Positions 56,755-64,000 of a stretch of DNA of 64,000 nucleotides are shown here, in pieces; positions within the stretch are counted from its first letter, which is position 1; every line of letters begins with the position of its first letter. Made by a program: the position numbers and the translations under genes. The notes below the pieces were generated by a model. It ran no database searches, had not been told where the DNA came from, and worked only from the letters and a program-made list of their open reading frames with translations. Origin of the DNA: Kaistia terrae (GTDB taxonomy: Bacteria > Pseudomonadota > Alphaproteobacteria > Rhizobiales > Kaistiaceae); the NCBI RefSeq assembly GCF_026344005.1, contig NZ_JAPKNH010000003.1:548916-612915 (forward strand). The letters are read 5' to 3'.

Positions 56755-57153
56755 TCAGAATACCTGGCAAAGAACCTCGCCGCCGACATTCTGGTCGCGG
56801 GCTTCCGTGTCCGACATCACGCCCTTCGGCGTGGAGAGGATGGAAACGCCGAGGCCATTCTTGACCTGCGGAATATTCTTCACCGAGGCATAGACCCGGC
56901 GACCCGGCTTCGAGACACGCTCGATGGTACGGATCACAGGCTCGCCATCATAATACTTCAGTTCGATCTCGATCACGGGACGGCCTTCGCCGTTAACCGC
57001 TGCCGAAAAGCCACGAATGTAGCCTTCCGACTGCAGGACTCCGAGAACGTTCTCGCGCAGCTTGGAAGCGGGAGTCGAAACCTTCGACATCCGGCGCATC
57101 TGGGCATTGCGGATACGGGTGAGCATGTCACCCAGAGGATCGGTCATTGTCAT
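56755..57153 (-). CDS. rpsH: 30S ribosomal protein S8
   Basis: A 132-residue S8 starting [15 protein letters not shown], ending with [13 protein letters not shown] and [10 protein letters not shown] second ATG two codons in is a possible start. S8 binds the spc-operon mRNA in enterobacteria; no such leader was identified here. Confidence 0.98.
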   Translation of the reverse strand: MTMTDPLGDMLTRIRNAQMRRMSKVSTPASKLRENVLGVLQSEGYIRGFSAAVNGEGRPVIEIELKYYDGEPVIRTIERVSKPGRRVYASVKNIPQVKNGLGVSILSTPKGVMSDTEARDQNVGGEVLCQVF

Positions 57154-57166
57154 CGGACCGTGCTCC

Positions 57167-57472
57167 TTACCAGCTCGACTTGACGAGGCCCGGGATCAAC
57201 CCCAGCGACCCGAGTTCGCGCAATGCAATACGCGACATCATCAGCTTGCGATAGACACCGCGCGGGCGGCCCGTCACAACGCAACGATTACGGATGCGCG
57301 TCTCGGACGCGTTCCGCGGCAGCTCTGCGAGCTTGAGGCGCGCATTGAAGCGTTCCTCGAGCGACAGGCTCTCGTCATTTGCCACAGCCTTGAGGCGGTC
57401 GCGCTTGGGAGCAAACTGCTCCGCAAGCTTGCGGCGCCGGTTGTTCTTTTCGATCGAGCTTTTCTTAGCCAT
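57167..57472 (-). CDS. rpsN: 30S ribosomal protein S14
   Basis: A 101-residue S14 of the zinc-independent (C-minus) type: no CxxC pairs, with [21 protein letters not shown] near the C-terminus. Confidence 0.98.
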   Translation of the reverse strand: MAKKSSIEKNNRRRKLAEQFAPKRDRLKAVANDESLSLEERFNARLKLAELPRNASETRIRNRCVVTGRPRGVYRKLMMSRIALRELGSLGLIPGLVKSSW

Positions 57473-57502
57473 CGATAATCCCTCGTCCTATCCCGGCACC
57501 GG

Positions 57503-58060
57503 TTACTGGCGGAACGGGAAGTTCAGCGCCTTAAGCAGGGCGCGAGCTTCCTCGTCAGTCTTGGCCGTGGTGCAGACGATCACGTCCATTCCCCAGACCT
57601 GATCAATCTTGTCGTAATTGATCTCTGGGAAAATCAGGTGTTCCTTGATGCCCATGGCGAAGTTGCCACGACCGTCGAAGCTCTTCGGATTGAGCCCGCG
57701 GAAGTCGCGAACGCGCGGCAGCGCGATCGTGACCAGACGATCCAGGAATTCATACATCCGCGACTTGCGCAGCGTGACCTTGCCACCAATCGGCATGAAC
57801 TCGCGCAGCTTGAAAGTCGCAATGGACTTCGAGGCCTTGGTCACAGCGGGCTTCTGACCAGCGATGAGCGCCAGATCACCAAGGGCCGTACCGACCTTCT
57901 TGGAGTCATTGACGGCTTCGCCGATGCCCATGTTCAGGACGATCTTCTCGATGCGAGGAACCTGCATCGGGTTCTTGTACCCGAATTCCTCGACGAGCTT
58001 CGCCCGTACTTCGTCTTCATAAAACTTCTTGAGCCGCGGCTCGTAAGCTGCCTCAGCCAT
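57503..58060 (-). CDS. rplE: 50S ribosomal protein L5
   Basis: A 185-residue L5 contacting 5S r[19 protein letters not shown] and the [21 protein letters not shown] segments are clear. It overlaps rplX by eight bases. Confidence 0.98.
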   Translation of the reverse strand: MAEAAYEPRLKKFYEDEVRAKLVEEFGYKNPMQVPRIEKIVLNMGIGEAVNDSKKVGTALGDLALIAGQKPAVTKASKSIATFKLREFMPIGGKVTLRKSRMYEFLDRLVTIALPRVRDFRGLNPKSFDGRGNFAMGIKEHLIFPEINYDKIDQVWGMDVIVCTTAKTDEEARALLKALNFPFRQ

Positions 58061-58370
58061 CGATCACATCTCCCGAACGCTTTGCGACGCGTTGCTTGCG
58101 CCCGTCTTCGGTCACCTGGAAGCCAACGCGAGTCGGCTTGCCATCCTTGGGGTCCGCCAGGGCGATATTCGACAGATGGATCGTGAGCTCCTTGGCGACG
58201 ATGCCGCCCTGCTCGCTTGCCGTCTGCTTCTGGTGCTTCTTGGCCACGTTGACGCCACGCACAACAGCGCGGTCGTCAGCGGGGATCACGCGAAGCACTT
58301 CGCCCGACTTACCCTTATCCTTACCCGTGAGGACGATTACGTTATCGCCCTTCTTGATCTTGGCCGCCAT
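58053..58370 (-). CDS. rplX: 50S ribosomal protein L24
   Basis: A 105-residue L24 with the KOW motif ([20 protein letters not shown]). ATG 58370 overlaps the rplN stop (TGATG) with GGAGG upstream; a GTG one codon earlier is not needed. Confidence 0.98.
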   Translation of the reverse strand: MAAKIKKGDNVIVLTGKDKGKSGEVLRVIPADDRAVVRGVNVAKKHQKQTASEQGGIVAKELTIHLSNIALADPKDGKPTRVGFQVTEDGRKQRVAKRSGDVIDG

Positions 58371-58738
58371 CACAGCACCTCCGGCGCGAGCGAGATGATC
58401 TTCATGTGGTTCTTCGCGCGAAGTTCGCGCGGAACCGGTCCGAAGATACGAGTCCCGATCGGCTCCTTCTGGTTATTGATCAGAACCGCCGCATTCTTGT
58501 CGAAACGGATGACACTGCCATCCGCGCGACGGATATCCTTAGCTGTGCGAACGACGACCGCCTTCATGACGTCGCCCTTCTTCACGCGACCCCGCGGGAT
58601 CGCCTCCTTGATCGACACGACAATGATGTCGCCGACCGAGGCGTACTTCCGCTTGGAACCGCCGAGAACCTTGATGCACATCACACGACGAGCGCCGGAA
58701 TTATCCGCCACGTCGAGGTTAGTCTGCATCTGAATCAT
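58370..58738 (-). CDS. rplN: 50S ribosomal protein L14
   Basis: A 122-residue L14, the usual length, with [19 protein letters not shown] and the [15 protein letters not shown] block. First gene of the classic spc operon; here continuous with the S10 genes, 70 bases after rpsQ. Confidence 0.98.
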   Translation of the reverse strand: MIQMQTNLDVADNSGARRVMCIKVLGGSKRKYASVGDIIVVSIKEAIPRGRVKKGDVMKAVVVRTAKDIRRADGSVIRFDKNAAVLINNQKEPIGTRIFGPVPRELRAKNHMKIISLAPEVL

Positions 58739-58808
58739 GACTGGCCGCCTACTTTTCTGGTCGCTACTGATCCACCAGGATCAGCAGCAACGAACCTTAT
58801 CCAGTGCC

Positions 58809-59057
58809 TTACTTATCGCCCGCCTGTTCGGCAGCGATAACAATCCAGCGCTTGTTCTTCGAGATCGGCGCAGTCTCTTCAATCGAGACGATATCGCCAA
58901 TCTTGTGAGCATTGCCCTCGTCATGGGCATGATACTTCTTCGTCCGCCGCACGGTCTTCTTCAGAACCGGGTGCGTGAAGCGCCGCTCGACCAGAACGAC
59001 GACAGTCTTGTCGGTCTTGTCGCTGACGACGCTGCCCTGCAGAACGCGTTTCGGCAT
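58809..59057 (-). CDS. rpsQ: 30S ribosomal protein S17
   Basis: An 82-residue S17: [21 protein letters not shown] at the start, then [21 protein letters not shown] precedes ATG 59057; the frame upstream is not S17. Confidence 0.98.
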   Translation of the reverse strand: MPKRVLQGSVVSDKTDKTVVVLVERRFTHPVLKKTVRRTKKYHAHDEGNAHKIGDIVSIEETAPISKNKRWIVIAAEQAGDK

Positions 59058-59067
59058 TGTCGCCTCC

Positions 59068-59268
59068 TCAGCGCTTGTCCGCCGCGCTCTTCTGCGCAGC
59101 GATGGTCTTGATCCTGGCGATGTCGCGGCGAACCTGCCGAACACGCGCCGTGTTTTCGAGCTGTCCGGTAGCCCGCTGAAAGCGCAGGTTGAACTGCTCC
59201 TTCTTCAGGTTACCGAGCTCGCTATCGAGCTGATCGGCGGTCTGCAGCCGAACGTCTTTCGCCTTCAT
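59068..59268 (-). CDS. rpmC: 50S ribosomal protein L29
   Basis: A 66-residue L29 with [38 protein letters not shown] 59268 gives the standard start MKAKDVR. It forms part of the exit-tunnel rim. Confidence 0.97.
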   Translation of the reverse strand: MKAKDVRLQTADQLDSELGNLKKEQFNLRFQRATGQLENTARVRQVRRDIARIKTIAAQKSAADKR

Positions 59269-59293
59269 GGCAGTATCCTCGTCCGTTCGCCGA

Positions 59294-59707
59294 TCAATCG
59301 GCGATGCGCTGTACGAAGCGCGTCTTGATCGGGAGCTTCGCCGCGCCGAGGCGGAGCGCCTCGCGGGCAGTCTCCTCGTCGACACCGTCGATCTCAAACA
59401 TGATCCGGCCAGGCTTGACGCGGGAAGCCCAGTATTCCGGAGCTCCCTTGCCCTTACCCATTCGGACTTCGGTCGGCTTAGACGTGACGGGCACATCCGG
59501 GAAAATCCGGATCCACACGCGTCCAGCACGCTTCATAGCACGTGTAATCGCACGGCGGGCCGCTTCGATCTGTCGCGCTGTTACGCGTTCCGGCTCGAGG
59601 GCCTTGAGGCCGAACCCGCCAAAGTTCAGATCCGTACCACCCTTGGCAACGCCATGGATACGTCCCTTGAACTGCTTGCGGAACTTGGTGCGCTTCGGTT
59701 GCAGCAT
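59294..59707 (-). CDS. rplP: 50S ribosomal protein L16
   Basis: A 137-residue L16 with [16 protein letters not shown] at the start, RVWIRIFPD and [12 protein letters not shown] in the middle. It lies near the A-site tRNA elbow in the ribosome. Confidence 0.98.
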   Translation of the reverse strand: MLQPKRTKFRKQFKGRIHGVAKGGTDLNFGGFGLKALEPERVTARQIEAARRAITRAMKRAGRVWIRIFPDVPVTSKPTEVRMGKGKGAPEYWASRVKPGRIMFEIDGVDEETAREALRLGAAKLPIKTRFVQRIAD

Positions 59708-59740
59708 TTCTGTTCTCTCTCGCCCTCAGGTCCGACCGAT

Positions 59741-60451
59741 TTAGGCCGCGGAGTCGCGACGACGAGTGTTCGAGCCCTGCTCGTTACCCTCAGTCTGGCG
59801 ACGCTCGGAAGCCATCGGATCGTGCTCGAGGATTTCACCCTTGAAGATCCACACCTTGATACCGCACGTGCCATAGGCCGTGTGCGCTGTCGCGGTGCCA
59901 TAGTCGATATCGGCGCGCAGCGTGTGCAGCGGAACGCGACCTTCGCGATACCACTCCAGACGTGCGATTTCCGCGCCGCCAAGACGACCACCGGCGTTGA
60001 TCCGGATGCCCAGGGCACCCAGACGCATTGCCGACTGAACGGCGCGCTTCATGGCACGGCGGAACGCAACGCGGCGCTCAAGCTGCTGTGCAATCGACGC
60101 AGCGACCAGGGTCGCATCGACTTCCGGCTTGCGGACTTCGACGATATTGAGATGAACTTCGCTATCGGTCAGCTTGCCGACCAGCTTGCGAAGCTTCTCG
60201 ATGTCGGCACCCTTCTTGCCGATGACGATACCCGGACGAGCCGAGTAAATCGTCACGCGGCACTTACGGTGCGGGCGCTCGATCACGATCTTGGAGACCG
60301 CAGCCTGCTTTAGCTCGACCATGAGCTTTTCGCGGATCCGCATGTCCTCATGAAGCAGCTTGCCGTATTCGCCCTTGTTGGCGAACCAGCGGCTGTCCCA
60401 CGTCCGGTTGATACCGAGGCGGAGGCCAATCGGATTGACTTTCTGGCCCAT
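59741..60451 (-). CDS. rpsC: 30S ribosomal protein S3
   Basis: A 236-residue S3 with a KH domain ([15 protein letters not shown]) and the C-terminal S3 domain. It starts [13 protein letters not shown]. Its ATG shares one base with the rplV stop (TAATG). Confidence 0.98.
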   Translation of the reverse strand: MGQKVNPIGLRLGINRTWDSRWFANKGEYGKLLHEDMRIREKLMVELKQAAVSKIVIERPHRKCRVTIYSARPGIVIGKKGADIEKLRKLVGKLTDSEVHLNIVEVRKPEVDATLVAASIAQQLERRVAFRRAMKRAVQSAMRLGALGIRINAGGRLGGAEIARLEWYREGRVPLHTLRADIDYGTATAHTAYGTCGIKVWIFKGEILEHDPMASERRQTEGNEQGSNTRRRDSAA

Positions 60452-60831
60452 TATGCAGCCTCCTCGGTTTCACGCACCACGATGGTGAGGTGCGAAAACG
60501 GCTTCTCGATCCGGCCAACACGACCGCGTGCCCGCGGCGTCCAGCGCTTCATGACCAGGGCCTTGCCGACAAACGCTTCGGCAACGACCAGCGAATCAAC
60601 GTCGAGATCGTGATTGTTCTCGGCGTTTGCGATCGCTGATTCCAGCGTCTTTTTTACGTCCAGTGCAATCCGCTTGGTCGAGAAGGTCAAATCGGCCAAT
60701 GCGGTCGATGCCTTCTTGCCCCGGATCAGCTGGGCGACGAGATTGAGCTTGCGCGGAGAGACACGGATCATACGCGTGATCGCGCGGGCCTCGGTGTCTT
60801 TCAGCGCGCGTTCGCGCTTCGGCTTGCCCAT
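60451..60831 (-). CDS. rplV: 50S ribosomal protein L22
   Basis: A 126-residue L22 with [20 protein letters not shown] and the hairpin that reaches the exit tunnel ([20 protein letters not shown]). ATG 60831 opens the conserved [10 protein letters not shown]; the longer frame is not used. Confidence 0.98.
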   Translation of the reverse strand: MGKPKRERALKDTEARAITRMIRVSPRKLNLVAQLIRGKKASTALADLTFSTKRIALDVKKTLESAIANAENNHDLDVDSLVVAEAFVGKALVMKRWTPRARGRVGRIEKPFSHLTIVVRETEEAA

Positions 60832-60832
60832 G

Positions 60833-61111
60833 TTACTTCCTCTTCGCCTTCTTGTCGGCCGTGTGGCCATAGTAGGTCCGGGTCGGCGAGAACTCGCCGA
60901 ACTTGTGACCAACCATGTCCTCATTGACGATGACCGGAACGTGCTTCTGGCCGTTATAGACCCCGAACGTCAAGCCCACAAACTGCGGCAAAATCGTAGA
61001 GCGACGGCTCCAGATCTTGATCACCTCGCCACGACCCGAAGAGCGGCTTTTCTCTGCCTTGCGCAGGAGATAACCGTCGACGAACGGGCCTTTCCAAATA
61101 GAACGAGCCAC
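60833..61111 (-). CDS. rpsS: 30S ribosomal protein S19
   Basis: A 92-residue S19 starting [15 protein letters not shown]. The initiation codon is GTG 61111-61109 with AGAGAGG seven bases upstream. The stop is one base before the rplV start. Confidence 0.98.
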   Translation of the reverse strand: MARSIWKGPFVDGYLLRKAEKSRSSGRGEVIKIWSRRSTILPQFVGLTFGVYNGQKHVPVIVNEDMVGHKFGEFSPTRTYYGHTADKKAKRK

Positions 61112-61125
61112 GGACAGCCTCTCTC

Positions 61126-61962
61126 TTACTTGCTCTTGCGCAGATGACGGCTGCGCGCGATGAACTTGTCGGTCGACTTATTATTGCGGGTTTTCTTGCC
61201 CTTGGTCGGCTTGCCCCACGGCGTGACCGGATGACGGCCACCCGAGGTGCGGCCTTCGCCGCCGCCGTGCGGATGGTCGACCGGGTTCATGGCAACGCCA
61301 CGGACGCTCGGACGACGACCCAGCCAACGATTACGACCGGCCTTGCCGAGCGAGACGTTGGAGTGGTCCGGGTTCGAAACCGCGCCGACAGTGGCGACGC
61401 AGGACTGGTGGACCAGGCGCTGCTCACCCGAGTTCAGGCGGAGAATAGCCATGCCGGAGTCGCGGCCAACATACTGTGCATAAGCACCAGCCGACCGTGC
61501 GATCTGACCGCCCTTACCGGGCTTCATCTCGACGTTGTGGACAATCGTGCCAACCGGCATCGCGCCGAGGGGCATGCAGTTGCCCGGCTTCACGTCAGCC
61601 TGAGCCGACGAAATAACCTTGTCGCCAACGGCCAGGCGCTGCGGCGCCAGGATGTAGCTGAGCTCACCGTCTTCATACTTGATGAGGGCGATGAACGCCG
61701 TACGGTTCGGATCATATTCGATCCGCTCGACGACGGCGGGAATGTCGCGCTTGTTCCGCTTGAAATCGATCAGGCGGTAGGTGCGCTTGTGACCACCGCC
61801 ACGGCCGTAGGCCGTGACGCGTCCCATATTGTTACGACCGCCGCTCTGGCGGAGACCGACGGTCAAGCCCTTTACGGGCTTGCCGGCGTAGAGCTCCGAA
61901 CGATCGACGAGAACGAGCTGGCGCTGTCCCGGCGTTGTCGGCTTGTAGTGCTTGAGAGCCAT
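61126..61962 (-). CDS. rplB: 50S ribosomal protein L2
   Basis: A 278-residue L2 of standard length. [26 protein letters not shown], near the peptidyl-transferase centre, is present with its conserved His. Confidence 0.99.
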   Translation of the reverse strand: MALKHYKPTTPGQRQLVLVDRSELYAGKPVKGLTVGLRQSGGRNNMGRVTAYGRGGGHKRTYRLIDFKRNKRDIPAVVERIEYDPNRTAFIALIKYEDGELSYILAPQRLAVGDKVISSAQADVKPGNCMPLGAMPVGTIVHNVEMKPGKGGQIARSAGAYAQYVGRDSGMAILRLNSGEQRLVHQSCVATVGAVSNPDHSNVSLGKAGRNRWLGRRPSVRGVAMNPVDHPHGGGEGRTSGGRHPVTPWGKPTKGKKTRNNKSTDKFIARSRHLRKSK

Positions 61963-61985
61963 GGCTTCAGCCTATTTAATTCGCG

Positions 61986-62279
61986 TCAGAGACCGGTAGA
62001 AACGTCGATCGACTGACCTTCAGCCAGCGTCACGATCGCCTTCTTGACGTCGCTCTGCTTGCCCACGATACCGCGGAAGCGCTTCACCTTGCCCTTGCGG
62101 ACCAGGGTGTTGACGCCCGTTACCTTGACCTTGAACAGCGCTTCGACTGCGGCCTTGATTTCAGGCTTCGTCGCGGTCTTCAGAACGTTGAAGACGACCT
62201 TGCTCTGTTCGGTTGCAATGGTCGACTTCTCGCTCAGCACCGGGCTGCGGATGATGTCGTAATGCGACAGATTGCTCAT
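61986..62279 (-). CDS. rplW: 50S ribosomal protein L23
   Basis: A 97-residue L23 with [14 protein letters not shown] at the start and GKVKRFRG in the loop. It docks trigger factor and SRP at the tunnel exit. Overlaps rplD by four bases. Confidence 0.98.
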   Translation of the reverse strand: MSNLSHYDIIRSPVLSEKSTIATEQSKVVFNVLKTATKPEIKAAVEALFKVKVTGVNTLVRKGKVKRFRGIVGKQSDVKKAIVTLAEGQSIDVSTGL

Positions 62280-62896
62280 TTGAACCGCTCCTGCAGCGCT
62301 TCGACCGCAGCCTTGGTCAGCACGAGCTTCTCGCGGCGCAGAATGTCGTACACGTTGATGCCCTGCACCGGCAGAACGTCGATGTGCGGCACGTTGCGGG
62401 TCGCCAGACCGAAGTTCTCGTTGACCGTTGCGCCATCAATGATGAGCGCATTGGCCCAGCCGAGCTTGGCCAGGTTTTCCCGGACGGCCTTCGTCTTCGG
62501 GCCATCGATGGCGATGTCCGAAACGATGACCAGATTGTCGCCGCGTGCCTTGGCCGAAAGCGCATGCTTCAGAGCCAGCTGGCGGAACTTCTTCGTCAGA
62601 TCATGCGCATGGGAGCGCACAACCGGACCGAAGGCCTTACCACCACCGCGGAACTGCGGAGCCGTCTTGGCACCGTGGCGTGCGCCGCCGGTACCCTTCT
62701 GCTTGTACATCTTCTTGGTCGTGCCGGAAACTTCCGAGCGACCCTTAGACTTGTGCGTGCCAGCCTGGCGCTTGGCCAGCTGCCACCGCACCATACGGTG
62801 CAGAATGTCGCCGCGCGGCTCGAGACCGAAGATCTCGTCCGAAAGCGAGATCTCGCCAGCTGCCGTACCGTCGAGCTTGGTGACCTTAATATCCAT
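62276..62896 (-). CDS. rplD: 50S ribosomal protein L4
   Basis: A 206-residue L4; [14 protein letters not shown] and [17 protein letters not shown] mark the tunnel loop. In enterobacteria L4 represses the S10 operon; whether it does here is unknown. Overlaps rplC by one base. Confidence 0.98.
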   Translation of the reverse strand: MDIKVTKLDGTAAGEISLSDEIFGLEPRGDILHRMVRWQLAKRQAGTHKSKGRSEVSGTTKKMYKQKGTGGARHGAKTAPQFRGGGKAFGPVVRSHAHDLTKKFRQLALKHALSAKARGDNLVIVSDIAIDGPKTKAVRENLAKLGWANALIIDGATVNENFGLATRNVPHIDVLPVQGINVYDILRREKLVLTKAAVEALQERFK

Positions 62897-63615
62897 TATT
62901 CGGCCTCCTTCGCTTCGACCGCAACTTCAGCCACGGCGCCGAGCTTCCGGAACGCGCCGGGGAACGGAGCATCCTTGGGAAGTGCGCGCTTGACAGCATC
63001 GCGAACCTCGATCCAGCCGCCCTTGGCGCCGGGAACGGCACCTTCGACCATGATCAGGCCGCGCTCGACATCCGTGCGAACGACCTTGAGGTTCTGAGTG
63101 GTCACGCGGACATCGCCCATGTGACCAGCCATCTTCTTGTTCTTGAACACCCGGCCCGGATCCTGGCGCTGGCCAGTCGATCCATGCGAACGGTGCGAGA
63201 CGGAGTTACCGTGCGATGCTCGGCCACCACGGAAGTTGTGGCGCTTCATAACACCGGCAAAACCCTTACCGATCGATGTTCCGCTGACGTCGACAAACTG
63301 GCCGACGACAAAGTGTTCTGCGGTGATCTCGGCACCAACCTCGATGAGGTTGTCCGGGGTCACACGGAACTCCGTGACCTTGCGCTTTGGCTCGACCTCT
63401 GCCTTGGCAAAATGACCACGCTCAGCCTTGGGCGTGTTCTTTACCTTGGCGAGACCGCTTCCAAGCTGGACCGCGGTGTAACCGTTCTTATCTTCCGTCA
63501 GATGAGCGACAACCTGTACGTTGTCGAGCTTCAGCACCGTTACCGGTACCTGCTCGCCCGCATCTGTATAGATACGGGTCATGCCCAGCTTCAGTGCGAT
63601 CAATCCAGAGCGCAT
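62896..63615 (-). CDS. rplC: 50S ribosomal protein L3
   Basis: A 239-residue L3, starting [16 protein letters not shown]. It has [20 protein letters not shown] and [17 protein letters not shown]; the Gln before DPGRV is the PrmB methylation site in E. coli. GAGGATAGA precedes ATG 63615. Confidence 0.98.
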   Translation of the reverse strand: MRSGLIALKLGMTRIYTDAGEQVPVTVLKLDNVQVVAHLTEDKNGYTAVQLGSGLAKVKNTPKAERGHFAKAEVEPKRKVTEFRVTPDNLIEVGAEITAEHFVVGQFVDVSGTSIGKGFAGVMKRHNFRGGRASHGNSVSHRSHGSTGQRQDPGRVFKNKKMAGHMGDVRVTTQNLKVVRTDVERGLIMVEGAVPGAKGGWIEVRDAVKRALPKDAPFPGAFRKLGAVAEVAVEAKEAE

Positions 63616-63631
63616 TCTATCCTCGCTCGCC

Positions 63632-63940
63632 TCAGAGCTTAATTTCGACGTCCACACCGGCAGCCAGGTCGAGCTTCATCAGCGCGTCCACGGTCTGGGG
63701 TGTGGGGTCGACTATGTCGAGAAGACGCTTATGGGTGCGCATCTCGAACTGCTCACGGCTTTTTTTGTCGATATGCGGCGACCGGTTCACAGTGAACTTC
63801 TCAATTTGCGTGGGAAGTGGCACCGGGCCAACTACGCGGGCGCCGGTACGCTTTGCCGTGTTCACGATCTCTCGCGTGGATGCATCGAGAATCCGATGAT
63901 CGAACGCTTTGAGCCGGATCCGGATATTCTGACCGTTCAT
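63632..63940 (-). CDS. rpsJ: 30S ribosomal protein S10
   Basis: A 102-residue S10, also a partner of NusB in antitermination complexes. [17 protein letters not shown] and RTHKRLLDI are diagnostic. First gene of the run; GAGGAC lies eight bases before ATG 63940. Confidence 0.99.
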   Translation of the reverse strand: MNGQNIRIRLKAFDHRILDASTREIVNTAKRTGARVVGPVPLPTQIEKFTVNRSPHIDKKSREQFEMRTHKRLLDIVDPTPQTVDALMKLDLAAGVDVEIKL

Positions 63941-63963
63941 CGATTTCTGTCCTCAGGTGACAT

Positions 63964-63988
63964 GGGCACACGACACTGTCGTGTGCCC
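63964..63988 (-). other. Hairpin in the rpsJ leader
   Basis: A perfect 10-bp stem (63964-63973 with 63979-63988) with a five-base loop, 24 bases before the rpsJ start. There is no T-run on the minus strand, so it is more likely a leader structure than a terminator for the gene beyond the window. Confidence 0.5.
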
Positions 63989-64000
63989 GGGTCCGGCCGA

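Noticed and set aside
1..64000. CRISPR arrays, insertion sequences, prophage or integrative elements
   Set aside because: No regularly spaced repeats, transposase or integrase genes, or att-like duplications beside the tRNA were seen.

Overview
The window is a stretch of chromosome from an alphaproteobacterium, very probably of the order Hyphomicrobiales (Rhizobiales). GC content is high by eye. The evidence is a set of genes typical of that group: an EipB/DUF1849 periplasmic protein, a clpS-clpA pair, a phasin, DUF1489 and DUF599 proteins, an ATP12-type F1 assembly factor, a glucosylceramide-type glucosyltransferase, and the long S10-spc-alpha ribosomal run ending in secY-adk-rpsM-rpsK-rpoA-rplQ. 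The genus cannot be fixed from the sequence alone. No insertion sequence, integrase, phage gene or CRISPR array was seen, and nearly every base belongs to an ordinary chromosomal gene.

Layout. Bases 1-6800 hold mostly plus-strand genes: a HAD phosphatase cut by the window edge, then RidA, a glycerophosphodiester phosphodiesterase, a FemAB-like acyltransferase, an LTA-synthase-like phosphoglycerol transferase, a HIT protein and an AhpD-like protein; eipB runs the other way. Bases 6800-14700 carry clpA/clpS, a phasin, a penicillin-binding carboxypeptidase with a SPOR domain, a membrane J-protein, panC and DUF1489. Bases 14900-23850 carry small membrane proteins, a YdcF protein, an aldo/keto reductase, a diguanylate cyclase following an amino-sugar gene pair (Gfo/Idh plus DegT), a secreted esterase and mgtE. 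Bases 24100-36900 hold tRNA-Leu(GAG), lipB, acylphosphatase, a HAD phosphatase, a ceramide-type glucosyltransferase, pccA and pccB separated by folP-folB-folK on the other strand, an ATP12 factor, rluC, crcB behind a probable fluoride riboswitch, a class A beta-lactamase and a 46-residue basic protein. Bases 36900-49400 hold a fatty-acid desaturase, a D-2-hydroxyacid dehydrogenase coupled to an AAA ATPase, the glutathione-dependent formaldehyde dehydrogenase, an MFS exporter, a nucleoside deoxyribosyltransferase-like protein, a GST, a second secreted esterase, rarA, a DegP/DegQ protease and an uncharacterised anchored protein.

Bases 49760-63940 are one minus-strand operon of 27 genes, rpsJ to rplQ, closed by a clear intrinsic terminator at about 49763-49788. 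Several genes here and elsewhere use GTG or TTG starts chosen from visible Shine-Dalgarno sequences (rpsM, rpoA, rpsS, clpA, pccB, the phasin, folK).

The most interesting non-coding element is the fluoride-riboswitch-like leader of crcB (35488-35550, minus strand). It carries an inserted hairpin and one apparent pseudoknot mismatch. Other points worth checking are the folate genes nested between the two carboxylase subunits, a candidate PhaR operator before the phasin, the amino-sugar pair followed by a diguanylate cyclase lacking a canonical I-site, and the envelope-modification cluster at 1900-5800. I did not find convincing evidence of a wholly new multi-gene system.
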